The notes below the pieces were generated by a model that saw only the letters and a program-made list of their open reading frames with translations, made no database searches and had not been told where the DNA came from. Shown here piece by piece: positions 33,232 to 41,796 of a stretch of DNA of 64,000 nucleotides. Source of the DNA: Viridibacillus arenosi (lineage in GTDB: Bacteria > Bacillota > Bacilli > Bacillales_A > Planococcaceae); assembly GCF_001955655.1 (NCBI RefSeq), contig NZ_MSPW01000005.1, positions 1-64,000 on the forward strand, given 5' to 3'. Every line of letters starts with the position of its first letter. The first letter of the stretch is position 1. Made by a program: the position numbers and the translations under genes.

Positions 33232-33655
33232 ATACTCCCCATCTTTCTACAATATGCGCATGTTTTATAATAGACTTTAAATAACTATATAACGAAAATG
33301 GTAATATGAAAATAGTTTTATGCCTTTCTAAGCAAAATTTGTAAAAAAAGATATTATAGGTCGTTATTCTCACTAATTTTACAGGTGATTTATATATATT
33401 ATACATAATTTATCCATAAATAATAATTAAAGGGCATCTTTTTTGTTCATGTTGGAAAGTAAACTACAATTCTTTACAAACTCTTATGACAAAACTATAG
33501 TATCAACCATGCAAAGCATGTACCTTTTGTTTCACCCTTAATTCATTAAATTATTTTTCAATATTAAAACGATTCTATTTACTTAAATTCCACTTTAAAC
33601 TATAGTAAAATGTTAGGAAAGTACTTAAGAATGGAAAGAAACGAGGTAAGGATTT
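33232..33655. promoter_or_regulatory. Regulatory spacer with tandem promoters for the LytTR gene
   Basis: A 424-base AT-rich spacer. It holds two look-alike rightward promoters 105 bases apart: TTTACA (33473-33478)-17-TATAGT (33496-33501) and TTTACT (33578-33583)-17-TATAGT (33601-33606), both with AAAC directly before the -10. Between them is a short hairpin ATGC-aaa-GCAT (33508-33519). The part near the AraC gene holds AT-rich sequence in which no site is clear. Confidence 0.6.
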
Positions 33656-34306
33656 ATGGATCCACGATCTATCGAGGAATTGATACAGATTATTAAGGAG
33701 TTTTTCCCTGATAACACTTCTATCGTTATTTCAGATACTGAAGAATACTTATATTATCAGCCAAGCAAAAAAGTTGATTTAAAAATCAAACCGGGTGATT
33801 TAATCCCTGAAGGTTCAGCAACACACCAAGCTCTTCGTTACGGACAAAAAATTAATTCATTTATCGAACCTGAAGTGTTCGGCGTTCCTTACTATGGAAT
33901 GAGTATTCCGTTAATGGAAGAAGGGGAAACCAAAGGGGCTATTACAGCTATTTTTCCACAAAAGCCATCTCCTTTCCTTACAAACTACATTACGATTAAA
34001 ATCGATGATTGTTGGTACCCTGTCAAACATAAAGAGGTTATCTATTTAGAAACTCAACTACGCAAGACTTTTGTGAAAACAATGCACAAAGAAGGCTACC
34101 ACCGTTTGAATTTAAGTGATCTAGAGCTTTTCTTATCGCCGGACTCTTTCATCCGTTGCCATCGTTCATACATTGTTAATATCGATTTTATTGAAGAAAT
34201 CCAACCAGATTCTCATTCAACCTTCTTATTAATTATGAAAGATGGGACAAGAATTCCTGTTAGTCAACGTTACGCAAGCTATTTCCGACGTTCACTGGGA
34301 TTCTAA
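33656..34306 (+). CDS. LytTR-family DNA-binding regulator with N-terminal sensor-like domain
   Basis: A 216-aa protein. Residues about 110-216 form a LytTR DNA-binding domain (HKEVIYLETQLRKTFVKT, FIRCHRSYIVNIDFIEEIQP, GTRIPVSQRYASYFRRSL). Residues 1-105 resemble a small PAS/GAF-like sensor (IVISDTEEYLYYQPSKKVDLKIKPGD, GVPYYGMSIPLMEEGETKGAITAIFP) instead of a phospho-receiver domain, so it likely senses a ligand directly and needs no histidine kinase. It ends with a terminator and is followed by a CoA transferase gene that it may control. Confidence 0.82.
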   Translation: MDPRSIEELIQIIKEFFPDNTSIVISDTEEYLYYQPSKKVDLKIKPGDLIPEGSATHQALRYGQKINSFIEPEVFGVPYYGMSIPLMEEGETKGAITAIFPQKPSPFLTNYITIKIDDCWYPVKHKEVIYLETQLRKTFVKTMHKEGYHRLNLSDLELFLSPDSFIRCHRSYIVNIDFIEEIQPDSHSTFLLIMKDGTRIPVSQRYASYFRRSLGF

Positions 34307-34317
34307 GTAAATATAAG

Positions 34318-34345
34318 AAAAAGCTGTCTTTTAAGACGGCTTTTT
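34318..34345 (+). terminator. Terminator after the LytTR gene
   Basis: AAAAAGC-GTCTT-AAGAC-GCTTTTT hairpin with T tract. Confidence 0.88.
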
Positions 34346-34371
34346 CTCGTTTTTGCGTTTTTTTTCTCGTT
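34341..34371 (+). repeat. Direct repeat upstream of the CoA transferase gene
   Basis: The 11-mer TTTTTCTCGTT occurs at 34341-34351 and again at 34361-34371, exactly 20 bases apart. LytTR regulators bind pairs of direct repeats about two helical turns apart, so this is a candidate site. Caution: the first copy includes the T tract of the preceding terminator and the sequence is simple. Confidence 0.35.
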
Positions 34372-34533
34372 CACGCTATTTTTAAGCCTTTTCATGCTTT
34401 TTTCGAGCAAATGTGACAATTCGATGATAATATAAAAAATAGGTATAATCTTCATTCCTGGCTATTTTATAGAAATAGAAATTTCATGTGATAATGATTA
34501 AAAAGCATTCATTAAGCAGAGAGGATGATAGTA

Positions 34534-36054
34534 ATGACAGTAAAAATCGAAGAAAGACTTCGTCATGCAGAACTTGCGAAAAAAGTAATTACAGCTGAGG
34601 AGGCTGCATCTTTCATTCAAGATGGTATGGCACTAGGTTTAAGTGGCTTCACACGTTCAGGGGATGCAAAAGCAGTACCAATGGCTTTAGTAGAGCGTTC
34701 TAAAAACGAAAAGTTCAAAGTTGATGTATATACAGGTGCATCTCTAGGATCTGATATCGATACTATCATGTCTGATGCTGGTATTATTGGTAAACGCGTA
34801 CCTTTCCAATCTGATAGCGCTATGCGTGGTCACATTAACAATGGTGACATGTACTATATCGATCAACATTTATCTATTACTGCTGAGTACTTACGTCAAG
34901 GCGCTATGAAAGGCGTAGACGTAGCTATCATTGAAGCAGTAGCAATTACTGAAGATGGTATGTTAATCCCAACTACTTCTGTTGGTAACTCACCAATTTT
35001 CGTTAAAACTGCAGATAAAGTAATTATCGAGTTAAACCTTGCTTCTTATCCAGCTCTTGAAGGTATGCACGATATCTATATTCCAGATAACCAAGGTGAA
35101 CGTGGTCCAATTCCATTGTTAAATGCTTCTGACCGTATTGGTACAATCGGTATTCCTTTGGATTTAGATAAAGTTGCTGGTATTGTAATTACAAATCAAG
35201 AAGACTCTGAATCTGCAATCGTACCACCAGATGCTGAAACAGACCAAATTGCTTCACACTTACTTGGTTTCTTACGTAATGAAATCAAAGAAGGCCGTCT
35301 AACTGAAGAACTTGCTCCAATGCAATCTGGTGTTGGTTCAGTTGCAAACGCTGTACTCCACGGTATGTTAGATTCTGAATTCAAAGATTTAGAGGTTTAC
35401 TCTGAAGTTTTACAAGATGCTGTATTCGACTTAATCGATGCTGGTAAAGTAAAATTTGCTAGTGGTTGCTCTACAACACTTTCTCAAGAGAAAATGGAAT
35501 CTGTTTATCACAATTTAGAAAAATACAAAGAAAAAGTATTATTACGTCCACAAGAGATTTCTAACCATCCAGAACTAATCCGTCGTATGGGGTTAATCGC
35601 GATTAACACTGCTCTTGAGCTTGATATCTACGGAAACGTAAACTCAACTCACGTAAGCGGAACTAAAATGATGAATGGTATCGGTGGATCAGGAGACTTT
35701 ACACGTAATTCCCGTGTATCTATCTTCGTTACTAAATCATACGCTAAAGGCGGCAAAATTTCTTCAGTAGTACCATTCGTATCTCACGTTGACCATACAG
35801 AACATGACGTAGATGTAATTGTAACTGAACAAGGTTATGCTGATTTACGCGGACTTGCTCCTCGTGAACGTGCAGCACTAATTATTGAAAACTGTGCTCA
35901 CCCTAAATTCAAATCTGCATTAAATGCATATGTAGAAGAAGCAAATGCACGTGGAGGACAAACTCCTCATGTATTAGAAAAGGCTTTTGAATTCCATACA
36001 AACCTTGCTAAATACGGTCAAATGTTAACTCCAGAACTTGAAGAAGTAAAATAA
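34534..36054 (+). CDS. Acetyl-CoA hydrolase/succinyl-CoA:acetate CoA-transferase family
   Basis: A 506-aa class I CoA transferase of the AarC/Cat1 group, moving CoA between acetate and succinate (or hydrolysing acetyl-CoA). Family segments: ALGLSGFTRSGDAKAVP at the N terminus, the glycine loop MNGIGGSGDFTRNS, and VSHVDHTEHDVDVIVTEQGYADLRGL near the C terminus. ATG at 34534 is 9 bases after GAGAGG; an ATG three codons earlier abuts the ribosome site. Codon use looks like that of a highly expressed gene (many GTA, GAA, CGT codons). Likely controlled by the upstream LytTR protein. Confidence 0.92.
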   Translation: MTVKIEERLRHAELAKKVITAEEAASFIQDGMALGLSGFTRSGDAKAVPMALVERSKNEKFKVDVYTGASLGSDIDTIMSDAGIIGKRVPFQSDSAMRGHINNGDMYYIDQHLSITAEYLRQGAMKGVDVAIIEAVAITEDGMLIPTTSVGNSPIFVKTADKVIIELNLASYPALEGMHDIYIPDNQGERGPIPLLNASDRIGTIGIPLDLDKVAGIVITNQEDSESAIVPPDAETDQIASHLLGFLRNEIKEGRLTEELAPMQSGVGSVANAVLHGMLDSEFKDLEVYSEVLQDAVFDLIDAGKVKFASGCSTTLSQEKMESVYHNLEKYKEKVLLRPQEISNHPELIRRMGLIAINTALELDIYGNVNSTHVSGTKMMNGIGGSGDFTRNSRVSIFVTKSYAKGGKISSVVPFVSHVDHTEHDVDVIVTEQGYADLRGLAPRERAALIIENCAHPKFKSALNAYVEEANARGGQTPHVLEKAFEFHTNLAKYGQMLTPELEEVK

Positions 36055-36078
36055 TTCAGTTCTAAATGGCTTACTATA

Positions 36079-36130
36079 AGAGGTTGTTCAAATCTTTAAG
36101 ATTTCGAAGATTTGGGCTCCTCTTTTTTTT
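36079..36130 (+). terminator. Terminator after the CoA transferase gene
   Basis: AGAGG and CAAATCTT arms pair with AGATTTG and CCTCT in a long two-part stem ending in eight Ts. Confidence 0.85.
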
Positions 36131-36152
36131 GTATACATTGATCCTAAAAAAT

Positions 36153-36185
36153 AAAGCCAACCGTAAATCAATTACGGTTGGCTTT
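36153..36185 (-). terminator. Terminator after the YtxH-like gene
   Basis: AAAGCCAACCGTAA and complement around a short loop with flanking A/T. Confidence 0.85.
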
Positions 36186-36189
36186 TAAA

Positions 36190-36513
36190 TTATTTTTTTT
36201 TATCATCTGCAGGTTGTTCTGGATCATCGAAAGAATCATCTTGTCCATCATCCTGCACCTCTGCATTGTAATATTGAACGCTTGTTAGCGCACCTTCATC
36301 TACCATTCTAGAATCACCCTCGTCATAAGGGTTTGGGTGTCCTGCTTCAGTTAGCTCAGAATAATTGTGTTTCTGTGCTTCAATAAATGAATTAACTTTT
36401 ACCTTCGTATTATTAAATGCAACTACCGCTTTATCACGGTTTTCTTTTTTTCGGAAATATGCATATGCACCTGCTGCTATACCAGCTATAACTAGAGATT
36501 TACCTTTTGCCAT
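36190..36513 (-). CDS. Small YtxH-like anchored protein
   Basis: A 107-aa protein with one short N-terminal hydrophobic segment (residues 6-19, LVIAGIAAGAYAYF) and a long acidic tail ending in DDPEQPADDKKK. The shape (short anchor, then charged helix) is like YtxH-type stress proteins, but the tail is different and homology is not certain. GGAAGGA precedes the ATG. A SigB-like promoter lies about 45 bases upstream, which fits a general stress protein. Confidence 0.65.
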   Translation of the reverse strand: MAKGKSLVIAGIAAGAYAYFRKKENRDKAVVAFNNTKVKVNSFIEAQKHNYSELTEAGHPNPYDEGDSRMVDEGALTSVQYYNAEVQDDGQDDSFDDPEQPADDKKK

Positions 36514-36558
36514 TGAACATCATTCCTTCCAATATTTTGTTTCATCATACTATGTTAT

Positions 36559-36583
36559 TTACCTATTATCCAAATAACTAAAC
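36559..36583 (-). promoter_or_regulatory. Candidate SigB promoter of the YtxH-like gene
   Basis: Minus strand: GTTTAG (36583-36578), 13 bases, AGGTAA (36564-36559). Compared with the rsbV promoter the first G of GGGTAA is A. Spacing is identical. Confidence 0.45.
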
Positions 36584-36612
36584 ATGACATTTCAATTCAC
36601 TTTAAAAAAACA

Positions 36613-37062
36613 CTATTTTTTTCGTTTACAAACCATATCAATATGAGGCAAACATTCCATAATGTATTCCTCTGAAACAGCCTCAAATCCAAAAGCACCA
36701 TAGAACTTTTGTAAATAGGCTTGAGCTTCTATAAATAGGTCAGCTTCAGGCCAATTACGTTCTAGAATTGCCATTACTCTTTTTATGAGTTCTTGTGCTA
36801 GCCCTGTACCTCTGGCTTCTGGTAAAACGATCACTCGTCCTAATGAAGCCATTTCGAATTTTTCGCCTGGTGGTACAACTCGTGCATAAGCAATTAGTTT
36901 TCCATCTTTTTCATATGTTACATGTACACAATTTTGATCATGGTCATCCAGATCTGCATAATATGCCTTTTGTTCAACTACAAATACGTTTATGCGCAAT
37001 TGTAGTATGCGGTATAGATCCGTTGTTGTTAACTCTTCAAATGTCTGTTCTTTCCATGCCAT
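36613..37062 (-). CDS. GNAT N-acetyltransferase, ElaA type
   Basis: A 149-aa acetyltransferase of the ElaA group: LYRILQLRINVFVVEQ at the N terminus, then acetyl-CoA-binding LGRVIVLPEARGTGLAQELIKRVM and AQAYLQKFYGAFGFEAVSEEYIM. Substrate unknown. A weakly supported ribosome site (AGGAGTG) precedes the ATG. Single gene. Confidence 0.88.
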   Translation of the reverse strand: MAWKEQTFEELTTTDLYRILQLRINVFVVEQKAYYADLDDHDQNCVHVTYEKDGKLIAYARVVPPGEKFEMASLGRVIVLPEARGTGLAQELIKRVMAILERNWPEADLFIEAQAYLQKFYGAFGFEAVSEEYIMECLPHIDMVCKRKK

Positions 37063-37421
37063 TATATATCACTCCTTAGTATTCATTATTTCACATTTTC
37101 TATACCTTTTCGACCCGAATACTGCTAAGTAAATAAAAAAATCGGACAATTTTGAAATAGGTTCAAGAATAGTTCACATAGCTTTTTCCCACCATTTCCA
37201 AAAATAATTTAGAGTTCTCTAAGAATATTACACCCAGAGATAATTAATATTATTTTCCACCTTATGCCTACAATAATAAACGTATTTATAGTACTCTCTT
37301 CTTGATTAATGGCCATTAATAGATAAGTCGTACATTTCATTTGCGAAAAAAATTCGAACACTGTATATTTAAATAAGTAAGTGAACACTTACTAACTTTT
37401 TCTTAAGGGAGAGATTTTATC
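37063..37421. promoter_or_regulatory. Regulatory spacer before the SDR-TetR operon
   Basis: A 359-base spacer. Rightward promoter TTGCGA (37341-37346)-17-TATATT (37364-37369). Just downstream, at the expected start site, is the 18-base palindrome AGTAAGTGAACACTTACT (37376-37393), typical of a TetR operator. A second, unrelated perfect palindrome ATTAATGGCCATTAAT (37305-37320) lies about 20 bases upstream of the -35. The remaining AT-rich part shows nothing clear. Confidence 0.7.
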
Positions 37422-38168
37422 ATGGCAGAACGCGTAGTAGTCATTACAGGGGCAGGTAGTGGAATTGGTCGCTCAACAGCAATTAAATTTGCAAGTAAAG
37501 GGGACAAAGTAGTTGTAGCCGATTTCAACGAAAAAGGTGGACAAGAAACTGTTGATATGATTAAAGCTGAAAATGGCGAAGCTACTTTTGTAAAAGTTGA
37601 CGTTTCTAAATTCGACCAAGTAGAGGCAATGGTAGAAAAAACTGTAGAGCTGTATGGCTCTTTAGATGTGGTATTTAACAATGCAGGAATTGGTAAAATT
37701 ATTCCATTCTTAGATTATACAGTAGAAGATTATGAACGCGTTATTGGTGTTAATCAGCATGGTGTATTCTACGGCATGCTAGCAGCTGGTCGTAAAATGC
37801 GTGACCTTAATATTAAAGGTGTAATTATCAACACAGCTTCGGTATTTGGATATCTATCAAATCAATATACATTTGCTTACCAAGCATCCAAAGGTGCCGT
37901 ACGTATGATGTGTCAAACAGGTGCACTTGAATTAGCACCATATGGTATTCGTGTTGTAGGTGTTGCTCCAGGAACTGTTGATACTCCAATCGTACAAGGT
38001 TACAAGGATGCTGGTCTAACTGATAAATTAAAAGGTAATCAAATGCGCGGTGATTTAATCAAACCTGAAGCTATTGCCAATGCCGTTTATCTGCTATCAT
38101 TGGAAGAAGCAGATGTTATTAACGGAAGTGTGGTAATGCTTGATGACGGATACGCATCATTCAAATAA
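37422..38168 (+). CDS. Short-chain dehydrogenase/reductase
   Basis: A 248-aa classical SDR. NAD(P) motif TGAGSGIG (residues 9-16), NNAG (around 85), catalytic serine in NTASVFGYL and YQASK for Tyr and Lys. Asp in VADFN after beta-2 favours NAD(H). It oxidises or reduces an alcohol/ketone; the substrate is unknown. The TetR gene overlaps its end by 26 bases, and the shared promoter has a TetR-type palindrome, so the pair is a ligand-inducible operon. Confidence 0.9.
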   Translation: MAERVVVITGAGSGIGRSTAIKFASKGDKVVVADFNEKGGQETVDMIKAENGEATFVKVDVSKFDQVEAMVEKTVELYGSLDVVFNNAGIGKIIPFLDYTVEDYERVIGVNQHGVFYGMLAAGRKMRDLNIKGVIINTASVFGYLSNQYTFAYQASKGAVRMMCQTGALELAPYGIRVVGVAPGTVDTPIVQGYKDAGLTDKLKGNQMRGDLIKPEAIANAVYLLSLEEADVINGSVVMLDDGYASFK

Positions 38169-38748
38169 ACAAACAAAAGGTGCTTTAACAAAGCAGAAAA
38201 TTATAGTAGAAGCGAGAAACCTTTTTTATAAACAAGGCTTTGATGCTACTTCTACGTCCCAAATTGCTAAAACAGTCGGTGTTTCAGAAGCTGCATTGTA
38301 TAAACATTTTAAAGGTAAGATGGCACTATTACTTGCAACAGTAGAACCTGCACGTTCATATGACAAAGAGGAAAGTTATTATGCTATCCTTTCTAATATA
38401 GATTTAATAAGTGCTTGGACTGATCAAATAATAGCGACAGTTTTCCATAATCGTCCTCAGTATTCAATTATTTTCTCAGAGTCTCCAAGACATCCTGAAC
38501 TATCCGAAAACTATATTCGGCACATTCATCAACTAACAAATGCCGATAAAGAGTTGTTAAAACGTATGGATGAAGGAAAGTTACCAAAGCTCGACCTTAT
38601 TCTCTTTCAAGTAGGCTTGATTGGTTCATTTCTTGCAATGCTAACGCATAAAAGTATTTACGAACCCAATCTTAACCTACAAGAAATACCTGAAGATATT
38701 CACCATATACTTTTGAGCATAGTAGAAGGGAAACTGTTTCAACAATAA
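38143..38748 (+). CDS. TetR-family transcriptional repressor
   Basis: A 201-aa TetR regulator with N-terminal helix-turn-helix (KIIVEARNLFYKQGFDATSTSQIAKTVGVSEAALYKHFKGKMALL) and a helical ligand domain. ATG at 38143 lies within the end of the SDR gene (overlap 26 bases); no strong ribosome site precedes it, which is common with coupled translation. It is expected to bind the 18-base palindrome in front of the SDR gene and so repress its own operon. Confidence 0.88.
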   Translation: MTDTHHSNKQTKGALTKQKIIVEARNLFYKQGFDATSTSQIAKTVGVSEAALYKHFKGKMALLLATVEPARSYDKEESYYAILSNIDLISAWTDQIIATVFHNRPQYSIIFSESPRHPELSENYIRHIHQLTNADKELLKRMDEGKLPKLDLILFQVGLIGSFLAMLTHKSIYEPNLNLQEIPEDIHHILLSIVEGKLFQQ

Positions 38749-38751
38749 ATA

Positions 38752-38786
38752 AAAAGAGCTCTCAGTTTTTTACTGAGGGCTCTTTT
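38752..38786. terminator. Bidirectional terminator after the TetR gene
   Basis: AAAAGAGC-CTCAGT-tttttt-ACTGAG-GCTCTTTT. Convergent DUF4064 gene ends just beyond. Confidence 0.88.
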
Positions 38787-38789
38787 GTC

Positions 38790-39248
38790 CTATTCATTTA
38801 CATAAAAAGTATCAATTTCTTCAACTTTTGGTTTTCTTACAAAGCTCATAATTGCTGCAATATAAAATAGAATTGCTGTTAGCGATACAATTCCTGCACA
38901 TACACCTGCTAATATAAAGAAAGTGCCTGCTACATTTTGTTTATCACTTTTTCTAATATACACAACACCTAAAATGCCCAACACAAGCGATACTACTAAT
39001 AGAGCAACGCCAAGCCATCCAAATGCATTTATGTAAGTTGGCATATTCTCGATGAAAGTAGTTACCGCTTCAATCTCTCCTGAAGTTAAATTCGGATCAT
39101 TCTGCACATCTGACAATACTTCATCTGTGAATGTTGAATCATTCGCAAATGTTGAGATACCGAACATCATTATAGCAAGAGCAATAATTACAATTACATT
39201 TAAAACAGAACCAATAATACCTAAAGCCAATTCTCCAGTTCTCTTCAT
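38790..39248 (-). CDS. DUF4064-family membrane protein
   Basis: A 152-aa protein with four hydrophobic segments (about 8-30, 72-95, 106-125, 118-138) and a polar extracellular loop between the first two (residues 33-70, ending in FIENMPTY). N-terminal MKRTGELALGIIGSVL is typical of DUF4064. Function unknown. AGAGGTGATT precedes the ATG. Confidence 0.82.
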   Translation of the reverse strand: MKRTGELALGIIGSVLNVIVIIALAIMMFGISTFANDSTFTDEVLSDVQNDPNLTSGEIEAVTTFIENMPTYINAFGWLGVALLVVSLVLGILGVVYIRKSDKQNVAGTFFILAGVCAGIVSLTAILFYIAAIMSFVRKPKVEEIDTFYVNE

Positions 39249-39316
39249 CTAATCACCTCTTAATTATCATTTCTACTTACTATACGGTTTTCCTTTAAAT
39301 TGGTTTCACTTTTATT

Positions 39317-39350
39317 AAAAACAGCCCACTAAATATTCAGTGAGCTGTTT
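39317..39350 (-). terminator. Terminator after the small GNAT gene
   Basis: Minus-strand hairpin AAACAGCTCACT/AGTGGGCTGTTT with T tract. Confidence 0.78.
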
Positions 39351-39383
39351 CGTTAAACCTAATATTTAATTGTATGAAAGTAA

Positions 39384-39665
39384 TTATACTTTAATGTCAT
39401 CATATGCGTTTGATTTTTCAAAAGCGGCTACTACATACGTGCAAACAGCTTCAATCTTGAAATCTTTTTCTCTAGCATAATCAGCTGCACGATCTAATAG
39501 TTTTTTAGCAACACCTTGTCCACGTAATTTTTCAGACACAAATGTATGGTCAACAACCATAATATCCCCTAATTTCGTCCAACAAATTTCCGCTAATAGT
39601 TCATCATTTTCTTTGTACTCAAAAGCGAATTCTTCGTTGCCACGATTATTTAATTGAAATTCCAT
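39384..39665 (-). CDS. Small GNAT-family N-acetyltransferase (YjdJ type)
   Basis: A 93-aa minimal GNAT domain of the YjdJ/At1g77540 type: EICWTKLGDIMVVDHTFVSEKLRGQGVAKKLLDRAADYAREKDFKIEAVCTYV. The RGQGVAKKLL segment binds acetyl-CoA. ATG at 39665 follows AAGGGG by 8 bases; the in-frame GTG upstream overlaps the ribosome site. Substrate unknown. Confidence 0.87.
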   Translation of the reverse strand: MEFQLNNRGNEEFAFEYKENDELLAEICWTKLGDIMVVDHTFVSEKLRGQGVAKKLLDRAADYAREKDFKIEAVCTYVVAAFEKSNAYDDIKV

Positions 39666-39701
39666 ATTACACACCCCTTTTTTAATTTAGTGTAGCACAA
39701 T

Positions 39702-40676
39702 TTATTCTGACAGTGTTAGCGGTCGCAATTTCGCTTCAATTTTTTCACGTTGAGGCTCTAAGAATGGTGGCAATGCTAATTGTTCTCCTAAAGTTTCAAG
39801 AGGTTCATCTGATGTAAAGCCCGGCTCATCTGTTGCTAATTCAAATAATATACCGTTTGGTTCACGGAAATAAATTGACCGGAAATAAAAGCGGTCTACT
39901 TTGCCTGAAGTATGTAAACCATGCTCTCTCAATTTATCTTCCCATAAATCATATTCTTCAAAAGCATTTACTCGGAAAGCGACATGATGTACGCTTCCTC
40001 TACCTGGACGTTCACGTGGAAGGTCTGGTCGTTCTTCAATATGCACTTCAGCACCTGCACCACCCTCACCTGTCGTATAGACAATAATATCTGGCATATT
40101 AGGTATTGCTGATGCATATGTTCCCACTTTTTCAAACCCCAAAACTTTCGATAATACGGTTTCAGTTGGCGTTGCCATATGGACAGTTAATGTTACAGGT
40201 CCTAACCCAACTATCGCATACTCTGCTGGTATATCCGTTTCTGTCCATGCTTTTCCATAAGGTACACCTTTCCCATTATCTACTACAAGCATTAATCGTG
40301 AGCCTTCAAAATCACGAAATGTTAGCGTTTGGCGACCGAAGCGCTCCAGTACCTCATCATGCTCTACATCTAATTCTTTAAAGCGATTCAACCAATATTG
40401 TAATGCTTCTTTAGATTTTAATCGAAAAGCTGTGTTGTTAATACTTGAAACACCAGGATAAGTACGACCTGCTACTGGAATATCGAAATACGTCATATCT
40501 GATCCAGGTGTACCGACTGCATCTGCGTAAAATAAATGATATGAAGATGTATCGTCTTGGTTAACGGTCTTTTTCACAAGACGCATCCCTAAAATTTTTG
40601 TAAAAAAATGATGGTTTTTTTCTGCGCTAGCTGTAATTGCTGAAACATGGTGAATTCCTGCTAAATGTAATGACAT
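39702..40676 (-). CDS. mhqO: Ring-cleaving dioxygenase of the MhqO/MhqE type
   Basis: A 324-aa glyoxalase/bleomycin-resistance-fold dioxygenase with two vicinal-oxygen-chelate modules. Metal ligands are likely H9/H10 in GIHHVSAITA, H in GSVHHVAFRV (residue ~228) and E in GILFELATDEPGF. In B. subtilis the Mhq dioxygenases detoxify hydroquinones and catechols and are repressed by MhqR. A 20-base palindrome matching the MhqR operator sits at its promoter. Start ATG with AGGAGG upstream. Assigning O rather than A or E is uncertain. Confidence 0.87.
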   Translation of the reverse strand: MSLHLAGIHHVSAITASAEKNHHFFTKILGMRLVKKTVNQDDTSSYHLFYADAVGTPGSDMTYFDIPVAGRTYPGVSSINNTAFRLKSKEALQYWLNRFKELDVEHDEVLERFGRQTLTFRDFEGSRLMLVVDNGKGVPYGKAWTETDIPAEYAIVGLGPVTLTVHMATPTETVLSKVLGFEKVGTYASAIPNMPDIIVYTTGEGGAGAEVHIEERPDLPRERPGRGSVHHVAFRVNAFEEYDLWEDKLREHGLHTSGKVDRFYFRSIYFREPNGILFELATDEPGFTSDEPLETLGEQLALPPFLEPQREKIEAKLRPLTLSE

Positions 40677-40714
40677 ATCAAATGCCTCCTATTATATAAA
40701 AAATCCCTTTAAAT

Positions 40715-40734
40715 ATATCTCGAATTCGAGATAT
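40715..40734. promoter_or_regulatory. MhqR-type operator at mhqO
   Basis: Perfect 20-base palindrome ATATCTCGAATTCGAGATAT, just downstream of the minus-strand promoter, matching the operator I know for B. subtilis MhqR targets. Confidence 0.8.
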
Positions 40735-40745
40735 TTATTAAACAC

Positions 40746-40774
40746 ATATTATCACTCTAATATTTCTATTGCAA
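40746..40774 (-). promoter_or_regulatory. Promoter of mhqO
   Basis: Minus strand: TTGCAA (40774-40769), 17 bases, TAATAT (40751-40746). The operator begins about 11 bases after the -10 element, a block to transcription start. Confidence 0.7.
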
Positions 40775-40804
40775 TTACAATGCTCAGTTAATTTTCCACC
40801 ACAC

Positions 40805-40844
40805 AAAAAGACTACTCCATACCTTTGGTACGGAGTAGTCTTTT
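40805..40844 (-). terminator. Terminator after the DUF1002 gene
   Basis: AAAAGACTACTCC-TACC-ttt-GGTA-GGAGTAGTCTTTT with T tract. Confidence 0.9.
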
Positions 40845-40863
40845 AAAATGGCATTATCAGCAC

Positions 40864-41796
40864 TTAGTTAAAAATACCACTAATGCCGTCCATTATTTTT
40901 TGGAAAAAGTTTTTTACACTTGCCCAGAAGCCTGTATCACTATTAATGTCTTCTGAAATGCTACCTAGTTTATCTTTTAATGTACTACTTAAGTCTTCTA
41001 GTTGACTTCCCCATTTACTAAAATCGATATCTAAGTTACTGATTTTATTCATCAGATCAATTAGTAGTTGGCGATCTTGATCGCTTAAATTAATTTCTAA
41101 TTTACTAAGTTGTTCGTTTACTATTTTTTCAACGTCTTCTTTTGTTGCTGGTTTTTGTTCTGCAATTTGCTTTTTAATTTCAGTTAATAGTTGGCTTACT
41201 TTTTCATCATCAACACCTGATTTTTCTGCTAAGTCCGTTGCGACAGAAAGCTCTTCATTCGCCACATCTGTACGTTCAGTGTCTAACTTTTCGCCAGTTG
41301 TCACTTCATATGCTTTATAAATACCTACAAGTGCAGAGTGTCCTGTAACTGCTTTAGGAGCGGCTACTTCTACTACAGCGTCCTCAATACCAGCTGTTAA
41401 CATAGCATTTGAATACATATCTGATGTTACTTGCGTAATATTTTGTGGTGTTACAATATTAATGACTAATCCTGATCCAGCATCTTTACGCGTAATCTTC
41501 GCTGATGAATACATGCGAGAACGTGCATCACCATCTGAGATGTACTTCACTAAATCCGCACCTCTTACTGTAATCTCTTCTACTTCCGCTTCACTTGCTA
41601 CATCTAGACTTTTCTTTACACTTTCCTTTTCTGTATCTGATAAGTTACCACCGTAAACAACGATTGGCACTCCTAATTTTTCGTTAATACCTTTTGTTGA
41701 TGAAGTATCAGTTGTGCTTGCAAAGCTATTAGATGGTGCTACAACTGAGGTTGTTAAAAACATGGCCGTTAAGACGGCTAAAAATTTCTTTTTCAT
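40864..41796 (-). CDS. Secreted DUF1002-domain protein (YpuA-like)
   Basis: A 310-aa secreted protein with a Sec signal peptide (MKKKFLAVLTAMFLTTSVVAPSNSFA, cut after ASA-like FASTT). The DUF1002 region spans about residues 35-260 (IVVYGGNLSDTEKESVKKSL, SAKITRKDAGSGLVINIVTPQNIT, GHSALVGIYKAYEVTTG). The C-terminal 60 residues are a hydrophilic helix and a final hydrophobic patch (FWASVKNFFQKIMDGISGIF). B. subtilis YpuA is a wall-stress-induced relative of unknown function. GGAGG lies 8 bases before the ATG. Confidence 0.85.
   Translation of the reverse strand: MKKKFLAVLTAMFLTTSVVAPSNSFASTTDTSSTKGINEKLGVPIVVYGGNLSDTEKESVKKSLDVASEAEVEEITVRGADLVKYISDGDARSRMYSSAKITRKDAGSGLVINIVTPQNITQVTSDMYSNAMLTAGIEDAVVEVAAPKAVTGHSALVGIYKAYEVTTGEKLDTERTDVANEELSVATDLAEKSGVDDEKVSQLLTEIKKQIAEQKPATKEDVEKIVNEQLSKLEINLSDQDRQLLIDLMNKISNLDIDFSKWGSQLEDLSSTLKDKLGSISEDINSDTGFWASVKNFFQKIMDGISGIFN

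Noticed and set aside
33170-33406. Leftward 78-codon frame upstream of the AraC gene
   Set aside because: Overlaps the AraC start in another frame, AT-rich spacer sequence, no ribosome site.
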